Source of the DNA: Peteryoungia desertarenae
GTDB lineage: Bacteria; Pseudomonadota; Alphaproteobacteria; Rhizobiales; Rhizobiaceae
Direction of reading: 5' to 3'
Assembly (NCBI RefSeq): GCF_005860795.2
Contig: NZ_CP058350.1
Location: 2,944,501 to 3,008,500, forward strand
Length of the DNA stretch: 64,000 nucleotides
Under the pieces are notes generated by a model. The model was not told the origin of the DNA. It saw only the letters and a list, made by a program, of their open reading frames with translations, and searched no databases. Shown here one piece after another: positions 38,248 to 48,195 of this stretch. The number at the start of each line of letters is the position of its first letter. The first letter of the stretch is position 1. A program made the translations under genes and the position numbers.

Positions 38248-40737
38248 ATGTTGCGACAGACCGAGATTGCACAGGAAAACCATCAAGCACGGGGGGGGAC
38301 TGTTGCCCTGGCGGACTTGCCGCTACCTGCTGCAACCTATGATTTGCATGGCCGAAGGCTGGAAGCCAATACTCGCTTTCAAGCGATGACCTGCGATCGA
38401 TCTCTTGGTGAGCTTCTTCTCCCCGAAGATTACACCGCGCTGATGAGCGCAATCACAAGCATTGCATTGCAGCCAAATTCGGCACGCAGTCTGAATCTCA
38501 CGCTGCAAGCCGGATCGGACACGAAACGGCATGTGATTGCAACTCTGTGCGCCGCACCCGACAGCGGTACCGCGATCGTCCAACTCACCGATATCACCCC
38601 GACAATGACAGCGCTTGCTGACGTCAGCGAACGCGAAAGCCGCTGGAACAACGCCCTCGTCAGTTCGCTCTCTGGCGTCTGGGACCAATACATGGACGGG
38701 CGCCTCTATTACTCGGACATGTGGCGCAAAATTCGGGGCCTCAGGCCAGAGGACCCTGCCCCACCCAGCACCGAGGAATGGCTCGAATTCGTCCACCCAC
38801 AGGATCGCGAACGTGTGCTCCACGCCATCGCGCGCCAGAATGCCGGCGATCCAGACTTCACGGCTTTCGAATACCGCGAATGGCATCGGGATGGGTATTA
38901 TGTCTGGATCGAATGCCGAGGGGCCTGCATCGAATGGGACAACGATGGCAATCCAACCCGCATTAGCGGTACAGACACCGATATATCCCAGCGAAAGATC
39001 CAGGAAGAATCACTGGGTAAACTTTCAAAGCGCCTGCAACTCGCCCTCGAAGTATCCGGCGTGGGTGTTTTCGAAGCTGATTTTGAAGCGGGAACAACAA
39101 CCTGGGATGACGGCATGCGGCGGATCTTTGATCTGCCCGACAAGTCGGTGCAGATCGGTGGCCTCTGGGAAGAGATGCTGCATCCCGACGACAAGGCCCG
39201 GGTGATCGAAAAAGTCGAGCGCCATATCGAAACGCGAACCGCCTTCACGGACGACTACCGGGTGATCGACAAGAAGGGCCAGATCCGCCACATCCGCGCG
39301 AATACCCTGCCCTATCTGGATTATGACGGCCATCTGAAGATGATCGGCGTCAACTGGGATATGACGGAAGACCATCGACTTCGCGAAGAGCTGGAAAAGG
39401 CGAAACATCTGGCCGAGGCGCGAAACGCCGAGCTTGAAAGAACCAAGGCAACCGCCGAGCACAGCGCCCTGCATGACTACCTGACGGCCTTGCCAAATCG
39501 CCGATATCTCGAGGCTAAACTGGAGTCTTGGGAAGATGAGAAGGGCGGCGAGAGGAACGGACTGGCCGTTTTGCATGTGGACCTCGACCGGTTCAAACAT
39601 ATCAACGATACGCTTGGCCACAACGCCGGCGACGCGATGCTCCGCCACGCCGCGGAAATTCTCAAACAGACCCTGGCACCCGACGCATTTGCGGCGCGTG
39701 TTGGAGGTGACGAATTCGTCATTCTTGTCGAGTACAACGGATCGGTTGAAGCGCTTTCCCGTCTCGCAAACGGCATCATTGAAGAAATGCGCAAACCAGT
39801 CCGACATGACGGACAGACATGCCGCTTCGGCTGCAGCATCGGCATTGCATTTGCCGCCAGCAGCGTCATGGATGCACGCCAACTCGTCCAGAATGCCGAC
39901 ATCGCTCTGTACAAGGCAAAACATCGCGGCGGAAATCGCTGCGAGTTCTACTCGCATGACACGCGTCAGCTTCTGACCACCTCGCGCAAACTGTCGGATG
40001 AGATACTCGAGGCAATCGAACTTGATCTGTTCGAGCCTTACTTCCAGTTTCAGTTCAGGGCCCAGACTCAGGAGATAAGCGGAGCGGAATGCCTGGTGCG
40101 CTGGAACCACCCCGAGCGGGGAATTCTCGGACCAGACAAGTTTCTGGCGATCGCCGACGAGATCGGCGTTCTTGCCCAGATCGACAGTATCATTCTGAAG
40201 AAGGCGCTCGCGCATTTCCACAGCTGGCAGCGTGAGGGGCTGAACCTCCCGAAAATCTCGGTGAATGTCTCATCCAAAAGGCTGGATGACCCGGATCTGC
40301 CCAAAGACATTTCAGCGCTCAACATCCAACCGGGCACCGTGTCATTCGAGCTTCTCGAATCGATCTTCCTTGATCGTGAAAGCCCGATGGCAGTGAAGAA
40401 CCTTTCGCATCTGCGAAATCTGGGTATAGACATCGAAGTGGACGATTTTGGAACCGGCCACGCCTCCATTGTGGGTCTGCTCAATCTGAAGCCGCGCTCG
40501 CTCAAGATCGACCGGCAACTGATCAATGACGTCCCGTCAAGTGCCGAACAAAGAACCTTGGCAAAATCGATCATCGAGATCGCTAGATCGCTGAAAATTC
40601 AGGTCATAGCCGAAGGTGTCGAAACGCAAGATCATGCACGGATCCTGAAGCATCTGGGCTGCGACATCCTTCAGGGCTTCGGTCTTGCACGTCCGATGAG
40701 CGCAGCGAAAGCCGCAGAATTCATGCGCAAAAGATGA
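38248..40737 (+). CDS. PAS-PAS-GGDEF-EAL cyclic-di-GMP signalling protein
   Basis: A soluble 829-residue protein with a poorly defined N-terminal sensor region, two PAS domains (about 130-255 and 260-375), a GGDEF domain with intact G-G-D-E-F at 486-490, and an EAL domain. The EAL motif reads E614-C-L, keeping the metal-binding glutamate, and D-D-F-G-T-G is at 732-737. Both cyclase and phosphodiesterase activities are therefore possible. No membrane segment is seen. It is monocistronic. Confidence 0.93.
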   Translation: MLRQTEIAQENHQARGGTVALADLPLPAATYDLHGRRLEANTRFQAMTCDRSLGELLLPEDYTALMSAITSIALQPNSARSLNLTLQAGSDTKRHVIATLCAAPDSGTAIVQLTDITPTMTALADVSERESRWNNALVSSLSGVWDQYMDGRLYYSDMWRKIRGLRPEDPAPPSTEEWLEFVHPQDRERVLHAIARQNAGDPDFTAFEYREWHRDGYYVWIECRGACIEWDNDGNPTRISGTDTDISQRKIQEESLGKLSKRLQLALEVSGVGVFEADFEAGTTTWDDGMRRIFDLPDKSVQIGGLWEEMLHPDDKARVIEKVERHIETRTAFTDDYRVIDKKGQIRHIRANTLPYLDYDGHLKMIGVNWDMTEDHRLREELEKAKHLAEARNAELERTKATAEHSALHDYLTALPNRRYLEAKLESWEDEKGGERNGLAVLHVDLDRFKHINDTLGHNAGDAMLRHAAEILKQTLAPDAFAARVGGDEFVILVEYNGSVEALSRLANGIIEEMRKPVRHDGQTCRFGCSIGIAFAASSVMDARQLVQNADIALYKAKHRGGNRCEFYSHDTRQLLTTSRKLSDEILEAIELDLFEPYFQFQFRAQTQEISGAECLVRWNHPERGILGPDKFLAIADEIGVLAQIDSIILKKALAHFHSWQREGLNLPKISVNVSSKRLDDPDLPKDISALNIQPGTVSFELLESIFLDRESPMAVKNLSHLRNLGIDIEVDDFGTGHASIVGLLNLKPRSLKIDRQLINDVPSSAEQRTLAKSIIEIARSLKIQVIAEGVETQDHARILKHLGCDILQGFGLARPMSAAKAAEFMRKR

Positions 40738-40794
40738 GGCCGATCCGCCTATTGGAGGATCGGCCTCGAAAAACACACTGGCGGATTAACCGGC

Positions 40795-41109
40795 TCAGGA
40801 ATTCTGGATCTGCTCCACAGCCTGCGCCAGGAACTCGTTCATCTTGGAGCGAAGCTCTTCGTCGGTCACCGAAACACCGCCGGCGGAAAGATCATTGCGC
40901 AACTTGCGCATGACGTCTTCGTCGCCCGCCTCTTCAAAATCGGCGGCGACAACTTCCTTGGCATAGGCATCGGGATCAGCCTTGCCAAGCAAGCCTGCAG
41001 CCCATAGCCCGATCAGTTTGTTGCGCCGCGCTTCGGCCTTGAAGCGCAGTTCCTGATCATGGGCAAACTTGTTTTCGAAAGCCTTTTCGCGATCACTGAT
41101 ACCGCTCAT
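40795..41109 (-). CDS. F1-ATPase inhibitor, zeta subunit (DUF1476)
   Basis: The 104-residue protein belongs to the DUF1476 family, which in alphaproteobacteria is the zeta subunit that blocks ATP hydrolysis by F1-ATPase. The inhibitory N-terminus is present (F-E-N-K-F-A-H-D-Q-E-L-R-F-K). The ATG at 41109 (M-S-G-I-S-D-R-E) has GGGAG at proper spacing; the ATG two codons earlier is too close. It is divergent from purC, far from the ATP synthase genes. Confidence 0.92.
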   Translation of the reverse strand: MSGISDREKAFENKFAHDQELRFKAEARRNKLIGLWAAGLLGKADPDAYAKEVVAADFEEAGDEDVMRKLRNDLSAGGVSVTDEELRSKMNEFLAQAVEQIQNS

Positions 41110-41344
41110 TTGCATCTCCCAAATAGGCTACCACCCGGCAGCGTCGTGTTCCCATTAATCAAAAGCATGCCCAAAGCGCAATGCAAACTTGCGTCATGAG
41201 TTGGCCGCGAGGCCCAAGTGCGACCTTTTGGTGGGATCGAGAATCTGTTGCATTGTGAAAACCAAGCTTTTCCTTTATGGGACCGCTTCAAGCACTGATC
41301 CACTGCGGCCCGATCGAGCCGCCACCAAAAGAGAAAAAACCGCT

Positions 41345-42109
41345 ATGAACCGTCGCCGCCGTGTTTACGAGGGCAAGGCCAAGATCCTCTATGAGGGTCC
41401 AGAGCCAGGGACGCTGATCCAGTTCTTCAAGGATGATGCCACCGCCTTCAACAAGAAAAAGCATGAAGTGATCGATGGCAAAGGTGTTTTGAACAACCGG
41501 ATCTGCGAATACATCTTCACCCATCTCAACAAGATCGGCATTCCGACGCATTTCATCCGCCGGATCAACATGCGAGAACAGCTGATCAAGGAAGTCGAGA
41601 TCATCCCGCTTGAGATTGTCGTGCGCAATGTTGCTGCCGGCTCGCTGTCCAAACGTCTTGGGATCGAAGAAGGTATCGTTCTGCCGCGCTCGATCATCGA
41701 ATTCTACTACAAGTCCGATGCGCTGGCCGATCCTATGGTCTCCGAAGAGCACATCACTGCCTTCGGTTGGGCCAATCCGGCAGAGCTTGACGACATCATG
41801 GCTCTTGCCATCCGGGTCAATGACTTCCTCTCGGGGCTTTTTCTGGGCATCGGCATCCAGCTCGTTGACTTCAAGATCGAATGCGGCCGCCTTTATGAAG
41901 GCGACATGATGCGCATCATTCTTGCGGACGAAATTTCGCCCGATAGCTGCCGTCTGTGGGACATCGAGACCCGGGAGAAGTTGGACAAGGACCGCTTCCG
42001 CCACGACCTCGGCGGGCTGCTTGAGGCCTATCAGGAAGTTGCAAAGCGCCTCGGTATCATCAATGAGAACGAACCGTTGCGCGGCACCGGTCCGGTTCTG
42101 GTCAAGTAA
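41345..42109 (+). CDS. purC: SAICAR synthetase
   Basis: PurC condenses CAIR with aspartate using ATP in purine synthesis. The 254-residue product shows Y-E-G-K-A-K at its N-terminus and the signature D-F-K-I-E-C-G-R and [11 protein letters not shown] motifs. It begins the purC-purS-purQ-purL block. The ATG at 41345 is the family start; upstream in-frame codons lie in the intergenic region. Confidence 0.96.
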   Translation: MNRRRRVYEGKAKILYEGPEPGTLIQFFKDDATAFNKKKHEVIDGKGVLNNRICEYIFTHLNKIGIPTHFIRRINMREQLIKEVEIIPLEIVVRNVAAGSLSKRLGIEEGIVLPRSIIEFYYKSDALADPMVSEEHITAFGWANPAELDDIMALAIRVNDFLSGLFLGIGIQLVDFKIECGRLYEGDMMRIILADEISPDSCRLWDIETREKLDKDRFRHDLGGLLEAYQEVAKRLGIINENEPLRGTGPVLVK

Positions 42110-42127
42110 TATCTGGAGAAAACGCAA

Positions 42128-42370
42128 GTGATCAAGGCACGCGTCACCGTCACCCTCAAGAACGGCGTTCTCGACCCCCAGGGCAAAGCCATCGAAGGCG
42201 CGCTGGGCGCACTTGGCTTTGAGGGTGTCGGACAGGTCCGCCAAGGCAAGGTCTTCGATCTCGAGCTTGCCGGCGACGACAAGGCCAAGGCGGAAAGCGA
42301 CCTGAAGGCCATGTGCGAGAAGCTCCTCGCCAACACCGTCATCGAGAACTATACTATCTCCGTCGCCTGA
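42128..42370 (+). CDS. purS: Phosphoribosylformylglycinamidine synthase subunit PurS
   Basis: The 80-residue PurS links PurL and PurQ in the three-part FGAM synthase. The sequence K-A-R-V-T-V-T-L-K-N-G-V-L-D-P-Q-G-K-A is characteristic. It starts at GTG 42128, with TGGAG 11 bases upstream, 18 bases after purC. Confidence 0.95.
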   Translation: MIKARVTVTLKNGVLDPQGKAIEGALGALGFEGVGQVRQGKVFDLELAGDDKAKAESDLKAMCEKLLANTVIENYTISVA

Positions 42371-42389
42371 CGGTTGTAGGAGATGCGCG

Positions 42390-42647
42390 ATGGCTGAAGT
42401 CACCAGCGAATTGATGTTCGAGCTTCTGAAGAAGCTCCCTCAGAGATTTGACAGGGTCGATTTTGCCATAAGCGAGTTGCGCGCGGATCATCAAACAATG
42501 CGCGCACAACTGCATGCGCTGCAGGGTGACGTCAACAACCTGCGCGCAACAGTCGGACACTTCGAAAGCCGGTTAGACCGGATCGACAATCGTCTGGAAC
42601 TGCGCGAGTTCCAGGAAGCCCAATTAAGGTTCGAGCCACAGCCATGA
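42390..42647 (+). CDS. Small coiled-coil protein within the pur cluster
   Basis: The 85-residue protein is predicted to be a continuous helix with heptad hydrophobics from about residue 12 to 75 ([11 protein letters not shown], then repeats with L, V and R-L-D-R-I-D). No enzymatic motif is present. AGGAG lies 8 bases before the ATG, and the stop overlaps the purQ start as ATGA, so it is very probably expressed and coupled to purQ. Short coiled coils of this sort are annotated as hypothetical in rhizobia. A structural or regulatory role in the FGAM synthase complex is only a guess. Confidence 0.8.
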   Translation: MAEVTSELMFELLKKLPQRFDRVDFAISELRADHQTMRAQLHALQGDVNNLRATVGHFESRLDRIDNRLELREFQEAQLRFEPQP

Positions 42648-43315
42648 AATCAGCCGTCGTCCAGCTCCCAGGCCTCAACCGTGACCGCGACATGATCGCG
42701 GCCCTGACCAAGATCTCCGGCCATGCGCCCGTCACGATCTGGCAGACGGAAACCGAGATCCCCGATGTCGATCTGATCGTCATCCCCGGCGGCTTCTCCT
42801 ATGGCGACTACCTGCGCTGCGGCGCGATCGCCGCCCGCATGCCCGTGATGCAGGCGATCAAGGAAAAGGCCGAGAAGGGCGTCAAGGTCATCGGCGTGTG
42901 CAACGGCTTCCAGATCCTCATCGAAGCAGGCATGCTGCCGGGCGCGCTGATGCGCAACACCTCGCTCAAATTCGTCTGCAAGGAAATCAAGCTCGAAGTC
43001 GCAAACGCAGACACCGACTTCACACGCGCCTACGCCAAAGGCCAGATCATCCGCTGCCCGGTTGCCCATCACGACGGCAACTACTTCGCCGACGCCGAGA
43101 CGCTGAAGGCGATCGAAGGCAATGGACAGTTGGTCTTCCGCTACGCGGACGGCACCAATCCGAACGGCTCGATGAACGACATCGCCGGCGTGATCAACGC
43201 GAAGGGCAACGTGCTCGGCATGATGCCGCATCCGGAAAACCTCATCGAAGCGGCCCATGGCGGCAATGACGGTCGTGGCATCTTCGCTTCGGCTCTGGAT
43301 GTCATCGCTGCGTAA
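42644..43315 (+). CDS. purQ: FGAM synthase glutaminase subunit PurQ
   Basis: PurQ is the class I glutamine amidotransferase that feeds ammonia to PurL. In the 223-residue protein the nucleophile is C86 in G-V-C-N-G-F-Q, and the catalytic histidine and glutamate are in M-P-H-P-E-N near residue 197. It starts within the stop of the coiled-coil gene. Confidence 0.96.
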   Translation: MKSAVVQLPGLNRDRDMIAALTKISGHAPVTIWQTETEIPDVDLIVIPGGFSYGDYLRCGAIAARMPVMQAIKEKAEKGVKVIGVCNGFQILIEAGMLPGALMRNTSLKFVCKEIKLEVANADTDFTRAYAKGQIIRCPVAHHDGNYFADAETLKAIEGNGQLVFRYADGTNPNGSMNDIAGVINAKGNVLGMMPHPENLIEAAHGGNDGRGIFASALDVIAA

Positions 43316-43374
43316 CGAGCGATATCAACGCAGATAACAGTCGCTATCGAGGCGGCGCAAGCGGGATTTCTGTG

Positions 43375-43764
43375 ATGCACCAGCGCGTTGGCCTTTTGCT
43401 TGTTTTATTCTCAACCGCCGCGCTTGCTGCCTGCGGGCCGACGTCGAATCGGCCATCAACGCAGGGGCAGTCGGCACTGGATGTTATGGAGCGTGTCGCG
43501 GTTGCAGCCAATTCCTGCTGGTTCAAGTCGGGCGACGCCGCGTTCCAGAGCTACCAGCTTTCCCCGGAATTAAGCTCTTTCTCGGGTCGCCCGCGTATCC
43601 TGCTCGTGCGCAAGGGATCACGCGACGACCGACCGGTGCTGGTGGTTCAGGCAGAAGGAACACCACCGCGTCTTGACGCTTTCGGCCCGTTGCTGAATGA
43701 GGATATAGCACCAAGGATCCGCGAGGACGTCGTTCGCTGGGCCAATGGCAACAAAGGCTGCTGA
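43375..43764 (+). CDS. Small lipoprotein of unknown function
   Basis: The 129-residue product has a lipoprotein signal peptide ending in the lipobox L-A-A-C (cysteine at position 20), so it should be anchored in a membrane facing the periplasm. Two further cysteines are at C48 and C129. No family is recognised. A GTG one codon earlier is an alternative start. It sits between purQ and purL. Confidence 0.8.
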   Translation: MHQRVGLLLVLFSTAALAACGPTSNRPSTQGQSALDVMERVAVAANSCWFKSGDAAFQSYQLSPELSSFSGRPRILLVRKGSRDDRPVLVVQAEGTPPRLDAFGPLLNEDIAPRIREDVVRWANGNKGC

Positions 43765-43780
43765 CGCGCATTGCGAAAGC

Positions 43781-43816
43781 CATCGTGGCTGTCATGACCG
43801 CGTCGCCACGATGTTT
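43781..43816 (+). terminator. Possible terminator after the lipoprotein gene
   Basis: CATCGTGGC and GCCACGATG form a perfect 9-bp stem with a 15-nt loop followed by TTT, 17 bases after the stop. It would separate purL from purQ transcriptionally. Confidence 0.5.
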
Positions 43817-43940
43817 ACAATCCAAAAACCCGCTACAAACCCGGGGCGCCGGTCATTTTCCAGTCGCACCCGACGCAGGCATACGTTATAGCCTGCCTCG
43901 AAACCGATCTCCCACCGATCTCCATTGCCCTGAGAGCCAG

Positions 43941-46163
43941 ATGACCGTCTCCAACTCCCGTCCCATCACCGCAGAATTGATCGCAAGCCACGGCCTGAAG
44001 CCGGACGAATACGATCGCATCCTGAACCTGATCGGACGCGAGCCGACCTTCACCGAGCTCGGGATCTTCTCGGCGATGTGGAACGAGCACTGCTCCTACA
44101 AGTCGTCCAAGAAGTGGCTGAAGACGCTGCCAACCAAGGGTCCGCGCGTCATCCAGGGTCCGGGCGAAAACGCCGGCGTCGTCGACATCGATGACGGCGA
44201 TGTCGTCGTCTTCAAGATGGAGAGCCACAACCACCCGTCCTACATCGAGCCCTATCAGGGTGCGGCAACCGGCGTCGGCGGTATCCTGCGCGACGTCTTC
44301 ACCATGGGCGCCCGTCCGGTCGCGGCCATGAACGCCCTGCGCTTCGGTGCCCCTGATCATCCGAAGACCAGGCATCTGGTGGCCGGCGTCGTCGCCGGTG
44401 TCGGCGGTTACGGCAATTCTTTCGGTGTTCCCACAGTTGGCGGTGAAGTCGAATTCGACCCCCGCTACAACGGCAATATTCTCGTCAACGCCTTCGCCGC
44501 AGGCCTTGCAAAGTCTGACGGCATCTTTCTGTCGCAGGCCAAGGGCGTTGGTCTTCCGGTCGTTTATCTCGGCGCAAAGACCGGTCGCGACGGCGTCGGC
44601 GGCGCGACCATGGCGTCGGCCGAATTCGACGAGTCGATCGAAGAGAAGCGCCCGACCGTTCAGGTCGGCGACCCCTTCACCGAGAAGTGCCTGCTCGAAG
44701 CCTGCCTTGAGCTGATGAAGACCGGCGCCGTCATCGCCATTCAGGACATGGGCGCTGCCGGCCTCACCTGCTCGGCTGTCGAAATGGGCGCCAAGGGCGA
44801 CCTCGGCATCGAGCTGCATCTCGACAAGGTGCCGGTGCGCGAAGAGCGCATGACGGCATACGAAATGATGCTGTCGGAAAGCCAGGAGCGCATGCTCATG
44901 GTGCTCGAGCCCTCCAAGGAAGAGGTTGCCAAGGCGATTTTCGTCAAGTGGGGCCTCGACTTCGCCATCGTCGGCTACACCACCGACGACCTGCGCTTCC
45001 GCGTCATCCATCAGGGCGAGGAAGTCGCGAACCTGCCGATCAAGGAACTCGGCGACGAGGCTCCGGAGTATGACCGCCCCTGGATCGAGCCGAAGATCGC
45101 TGCCCCGCTGACCGAGAACGATATCCCGGCCGGCGACGTCGCAGACGCGCTCCTGAAGCTCGTCGGCTCAGCCAACAACTCCTCGCGCCGCTGGGTCTAC
45201 GAACAGTATGACACGCTGATCCAGGGCAATTCGCTGCAGCTGCCCGGCGGCGATGCCGGCGTCATCCGCGTCGAAGGCCACGCCACGAAGGCGCTCGCCT
45301 TCTCCTCCGACGTCACCCCGCGCTATGTCGAGGCCGACCCCTTCGAAGGTGGCAAACAGGCGGTCGCCGAATGCTGGCGCAACATCACGGCGACCGGCGC
45401 GCTTCCGCTGGCAGCGACCGACAACCTGAACTTCGGCAATCCCGAGCGCCCCGAGATCATGGGCCAGTTCGTCTTCGCGATCAAAGGCATCGGCGAGGCC
45501 TGCAAGGCGCTCGACTTCCCGATCGTCTCGGGCAATGTCTCGCTCTATAACGAGACCAATGGCCAGGCCATCCTGCCGACCCCGACGATTGCCGGCGTCG
45601 GCCTGATGAAGGACTGGAAGAAGATCGCCCGCATCCGCTTTGCCGCTCAGGGCGAGGCGATCCTGCTGGCCGGCGCACCCTCCGGCTGGGGCACACATCT
45701 CGGCCAGTCCGTCTATTTGCGCGACATCCACGGCCGCACCGATGGTCCGGCCCCGCATGTCGATCTCGCGCATGAAAAGAAGGTGGGCGATTTCGTCCGT
45801 GCTCTGATCCAGGACGGCCTTGCAACTGCCGTACACGACTGCTCGTCGGGCGGCCTCGGTCTTGCTGTTGCGGAAATGGCCATGGCTTCCGGCATCGGTG
45901 CGCATATCAACGCCCTGAACGATGCGAACCCCATCGCCGTCTTCTACGGCGAAGACCAGGGCCGCTATGTGCTGACCGTCAAGGAAGCCGATGTCGACCA
46001 AGTGCAGGCCCGTGCCGAAGCCGCTGGCGTCTTCTGCCCGTGGATCGGCCGCACCGGTGGCTCGAACGTCGTGCTCGGCGATGCAAAGCCGGTCGCGGTC
46101 GAGGACTTGAAGAAGGCCCACGAGGCCTGGTTCCCGGCCCTCATGGACGGCGAGATCGCCTGA
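43941..46163 (+). CDS. purL: FGAM synthase large subunit PurL
   Basis: The 740-residue small-type PurL carries the ATP-dependent amidation of FGAR and works with PurS and PurQ. Typical segments are [11 protein letters not shown] near the N-terminus, [11 protein letters not shown] and G-V-G-G-I-L-R-D-V. The ATG at 43941 matches the family; the frame is open further upstream but that part has no similarity to the family. Confidence 0.96.
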   Translation: MTVSNSRPITAELIASHGLKPDEYDRILNLIGREPTFTELGIFSAMWNEHCSYKSSKKWLKTLPTKGPRVIQGPGENAGVVDIDDGDVVVFKMESHNHPSYIEPYQGAATGVGGILRDVFTMGARPVAAMNALRFGAPDHPKTRHLVAGVVAGVGGYGNSFGVPTVGGEVEFDPRYNGNILVNAFAAGLAKSDGIFLSQAKGVGLPVVYLGAKTGRDGVGGATMASAEFDESIEEKRPTVQVGDPFTEKCLLEACLELMKTGAVIAIQDMGAAGLTCSAVEMGAKGDLGIELHLDKVPVREERMTAYEMMLSESQERMLMVLEPSKEEVAKAIFVKWGLDFAIVGYTTDDLRFRVIHQGEEVANLPIKELGDEAPEYDRPWIEPKIAAPLTENDIPAGDVADALLKLVGSANNSSRRWVYEQYDTLIQGNSLQLPGGDAGVIRVEGHATKALAFSSDVTPRYVEADPFEGGKQAVAECWRNITATGALPLAATDNLNFGNPERPEIMGQFVFAIKGIGEACKALDFPIVSGNVSLYNETNGQAILPTPTIAGVGLMKDWKKIARIRFAAQGEAILLAGAPSGWGTHLGQSVYLRDIHGRTDGPAPHVDLAHEKKVGDFVRALIQDGLATAVHDCSSGGLGLAVAEMAMASGIGAHINALNDANPIAVFYGEDQGRYVLTVKEADVDQVQARAEAAGVFCPWIGRTGGSNVVLGDAKPVAVEDLKKAHEAWFPALMDGEIA

Positions 46164-46190
46164 CCCCAATCGATCACATGCCTGTGGAGC

Positions 46191-46215
46191 ATGGGGTAGG
46201 CGCGCCCTACCCCAT
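46191..46215. terminator. Hairpin after purL
   Basis: ATGGGGTAGG pairs perfectly with CCTACCCCAT around CGCGC, 27 bases after the purL stop. There is no T-run, so its strength as a terminator is uncertain. Confidence 0.5.
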
Positions 46216-46279
46216 TGAAAGACTTCGGCGAATGGAAGATAGTCAGGCACATTGCTGATTTGCATGAGGGACCCATTAC

Positions 46280-46513
46280 ATGCCGATGAAACCAGGTGAC
46301 ATCGAAGACATGATCAAGGCCGGCATTCCGGGAGCAAAGGTCGTTATCCGCGACCTCGCCGGTGACGGAGATCACTACGCAGCCGAGGTCGTCGCCGAAG
46401 CCTTTCGCGGCAAGAGCCGGGTGCAGCAGCACCAGATGGTCTATGAGGCTCTGAAGGGCAATATGGGCGGTGTGCTGCATGCGCTGGCGCTGCAGACGAG
46501 CGTTCCGGACTGA
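46280..46513 (+). CDS. BolA-family protein (IbaG type)
   Basis: The 77-residue BolA-fold protein has the G-K-S-R-V-Q-Q-H-Q-M-V-Y helix-turn segment with the conserved histidine used for cluster binding with CGFS glutaredoxins. It has the short (IbaG-like) length. GAGGGA precedes the ATG. The partner glutaredoxin gene is 1.7 kb downstream, unusually far, with two accessory genes between. Confidence 0.93.
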   Translation: MPMKPGDIEDMIKAGIPGAKVVIRDLAGDGDHYAAEVVAEAFRGKSRVQQHQMVYEALKGNMGGVLHALALQTSVPD

Positions 46514-46541
46514 AAACCCGCGATCAGCGCTTCTTTGGAGT

Positions 46542-46572
46542 TGGCTCGCTTTCGAAAGCGGGCCATTTTTTT
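46542..46572 (+). terminator. Terminator of the bolA-family gene
   Basis: TGGCTCGCTT pairs with AAGCGGGCCA (10 bp, one G-U pair) around a TCGA loop and is followed by seven T residues. It reaches the stop codon of the convergent hydrolase gene. Confidence 0.92.
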
Positions 46573-47737
46573 ACGCAGCAATTGGCACATCGGCAGGCTG
46601 GGCGTGGGAAGCGCTCCACGCAAAGGGGCCTGCGGTCAGCATTGTGAAGTCGAAATCGGATCGCTTGTCCGGCCCCAACACATACTGCCGATGCATTCGC
46701 AAAAGGTTTCGTTTGTTCTTCCGATACCGGTCTTCGGACAATGAATGCTTGAACCGGATTGTGAGGATTGTCGGTCGCGGTGCATCGGCATGACCGCTGA
46801 GTTCAACCGTATCGCATTTGTAGAGATGGATGGGATCCGTCAGGCATTGAATATCGGTCCAATGCGTTGCGGGATGACGAGCCAGATGACCAACGCGAGC
46901 ACGCAGCGTCTTGGCACTTGAGAGCAAGCCGCATTGAAGGGCTGCTCCGCCCAAAGTGACAAAAACCAGTTTTCGCGATGAAAAGAGATCGGGGCGCAAT
47001 TCCAGTACCCGCGCCATGACGCTGATTGCAAGGCTCGCGCCCATGCTATGCGACGTCACGAGAAGCTCATCGCTTTTATCAGTCACCAGTTTTGCAATCA
47101 CCTGGGCGGCACGCTGATCAATCCATTGAGAAATTTGGGCATTGTCGTGGGCAACGGCGACTGCCATTCGCCAATCGGCAAAGAGATGGAGGACGTGGAA
47201 ACGGTCCGACATCGGCAAGAAGAGCTTGAAAAAGAACAGCAACCCCAACGGCAGGCTTAACCCATACCACCACGCAGACGCAGCAAGCATAGCCGGCAGT
47301 AAGGCAATGCCGCCGGCGACAAGCATGCCAATCAGGATGAAGAGAAACGGAAAGAGGAAGAACAGACCAAAGCGCCAGGCGTGTCTCAAAAACCGATGGG
47401 CACCGCCTTCGCGGATCACAACGGCGCCAGCGACGAAACCTTTGGCAAGTCGTCGTAACAGGTGTTCGCTCTGGAGCGTCGAAATGATGTCGTTGTGGTC
47501 CATGACCACGATCTCGCTATGCGTGCCGGCACCATCGAAGGAAGTGTCGACAGAGAATTCTGAAACGCCTCCTGTTGTTGTCAGTGGGCTGACCACCCAA
47601 TCAATGCCCCATGCACGCGCCGCCTGCGCGGCCGCGCGCTCATAGCGATCTCGGTGTTGAGTCGCACTCAGCGGTTCAAACCCAGGAAAATGAATTACAA
47701 GTCTTGTCGAAATCGGCTTCAAATCAATCACTTTCAA
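46571..47737 (-). CDS. Membrane-inserted serine-hydrolase-like protein (copy A)
   Basis: A 388-residue protein of unknown function with an alpha/beta-hydrolase pattern: V-I-H-F-P-G-F-E near the N-terminus, two transmembrane segments (about 121-146 and 148-172) inserted in the middle, then the elbow S-H-S-M-G with S231. Later segments W-T-D-I-Q-C-L-T-D-P, Y-K-C-D, F-K-H-S-L and the basic R-K-N-K-R-N-L-L-R-M-H-R-Q recur in a paralog at 52134-53339. The TTG start has GGGAG 8 bases upstream. It lies between bolA and grxD on the opposite strand. Confidence 0.8.
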   Translation of the reverse strand: MKVIDLKPISTRLVIHFPGFEPLSATQHRDRYERAAAQAARAWGIDWVVSPLTTTGGVSEFSVDTSFDGAGTHSEIVVMDHNDIISTLQSEHLLRRLAKGFVAGAVVIREGGAHRFLRHAWRFGLFFLFPFLFILIGMLVAGGIALLPAMLAASAWWYGLSLPLGLLFFFKLFLPMSDRFHVLHLFADWRMAVAVAHDNAQISQWIDQRAAQVIAKLVTDKSDELLVTSHSMGASLAISVMARVLELRPDLFSSRKLVFVTLGGAALQCGLLSSAKTLRARVGHLARHPATHWTDIQCLTDPIHLYKCDTVELSGHADAPRPTILTIRFKHSLSEDRYRKNKRNLLRMHRQYVLGPDKRSDFDFTMLTAGPFAWSASHAQPADVPIAA

Positions 47738-47842
47738 TAAGCACGCTCCCGCAGGAGACCGCGCTTGCTAGACAAGAAAATGGCAGATTAAAAGACAAAA
47801 GGTCGCAAATTCAGTAAACAAGGTCAGTGGGGAGCGAAGAAA

Positions 47843-48070
47843 ATGACAAATCTGATTAATGAGGTCGTTAGCAAGGTCGTTGAAGGCGTAATTGACGAAA
47901 TCCTGCAGAAGACGAGAGGCAAGACAACACGCAAACGCAAGCGCCAGAAACGGTCACCAACAACGGGGCGCTTCGTTAGGAAGAAAAAGACGACGGCCCG
48001 TAAGCCTGCCCGCAAACAGGTCAGTCGCCGCAGGACTGCAAATAGCCGATCACGACAGCGCCGATCCTGA
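47843..48070 (+). CDS. Small histone-like basic protein
   Basis: The 75-residue product has a hydrophobic amphipathic N-terminal helix (about residues 1-24) followed by a tail in which nearly half the residues are Lys or Arg, with T-R-K-R-K-R and S-P-T-T-G-R-F-V-R-K patches. The tail resembles histone H1-like or nucleic-acid-binding proteins, and the N-terminus could mediate oligomerisation or membrane contact. GGGAG lies about 9 bases before the ATG. No family is recognised. Confidence 0.68.
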   Translation: MTNLINEVVSKVVEGVIDEILQKTRGKTTRKRKRQKRSPTTGRFVRKKKTTARKPARKQVSRRRTANSRSRQRRS

Positions 48071-48084
48071 TTTTGCAGATACGA

Positions 48085-48108
48085 AAGAGCAGCATTCTGC
48101 CTGCTCTT
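48085..48108 (+). terminator. Hairpin after the basic protein gene
   Basis: AAGAGCAG pairs perfectly with CTGCTCTT around an 8-nt loop, 14 bases after the stop. There is no T-run. Confidence 0.4.
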
Positions 48109-48195
48109 CACTCTGGCAATATTGCCCTCCCCTTGCTATTTACAGTCAGCAGGTGACAACGGCGGACCTTGAATCCGCAGTCGAAAGGAAGCGCC

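Noticed and set aside
41288..42403. 371-codon minus-strand frame over purC and purS
   Set aside because: Antisense shadow crossing two real genes and their intergenic region.
43833..45011. 392-codon minus-strand frame over purL
   Set aside because: Antisense shadow of a conserved gene with no support of its own.
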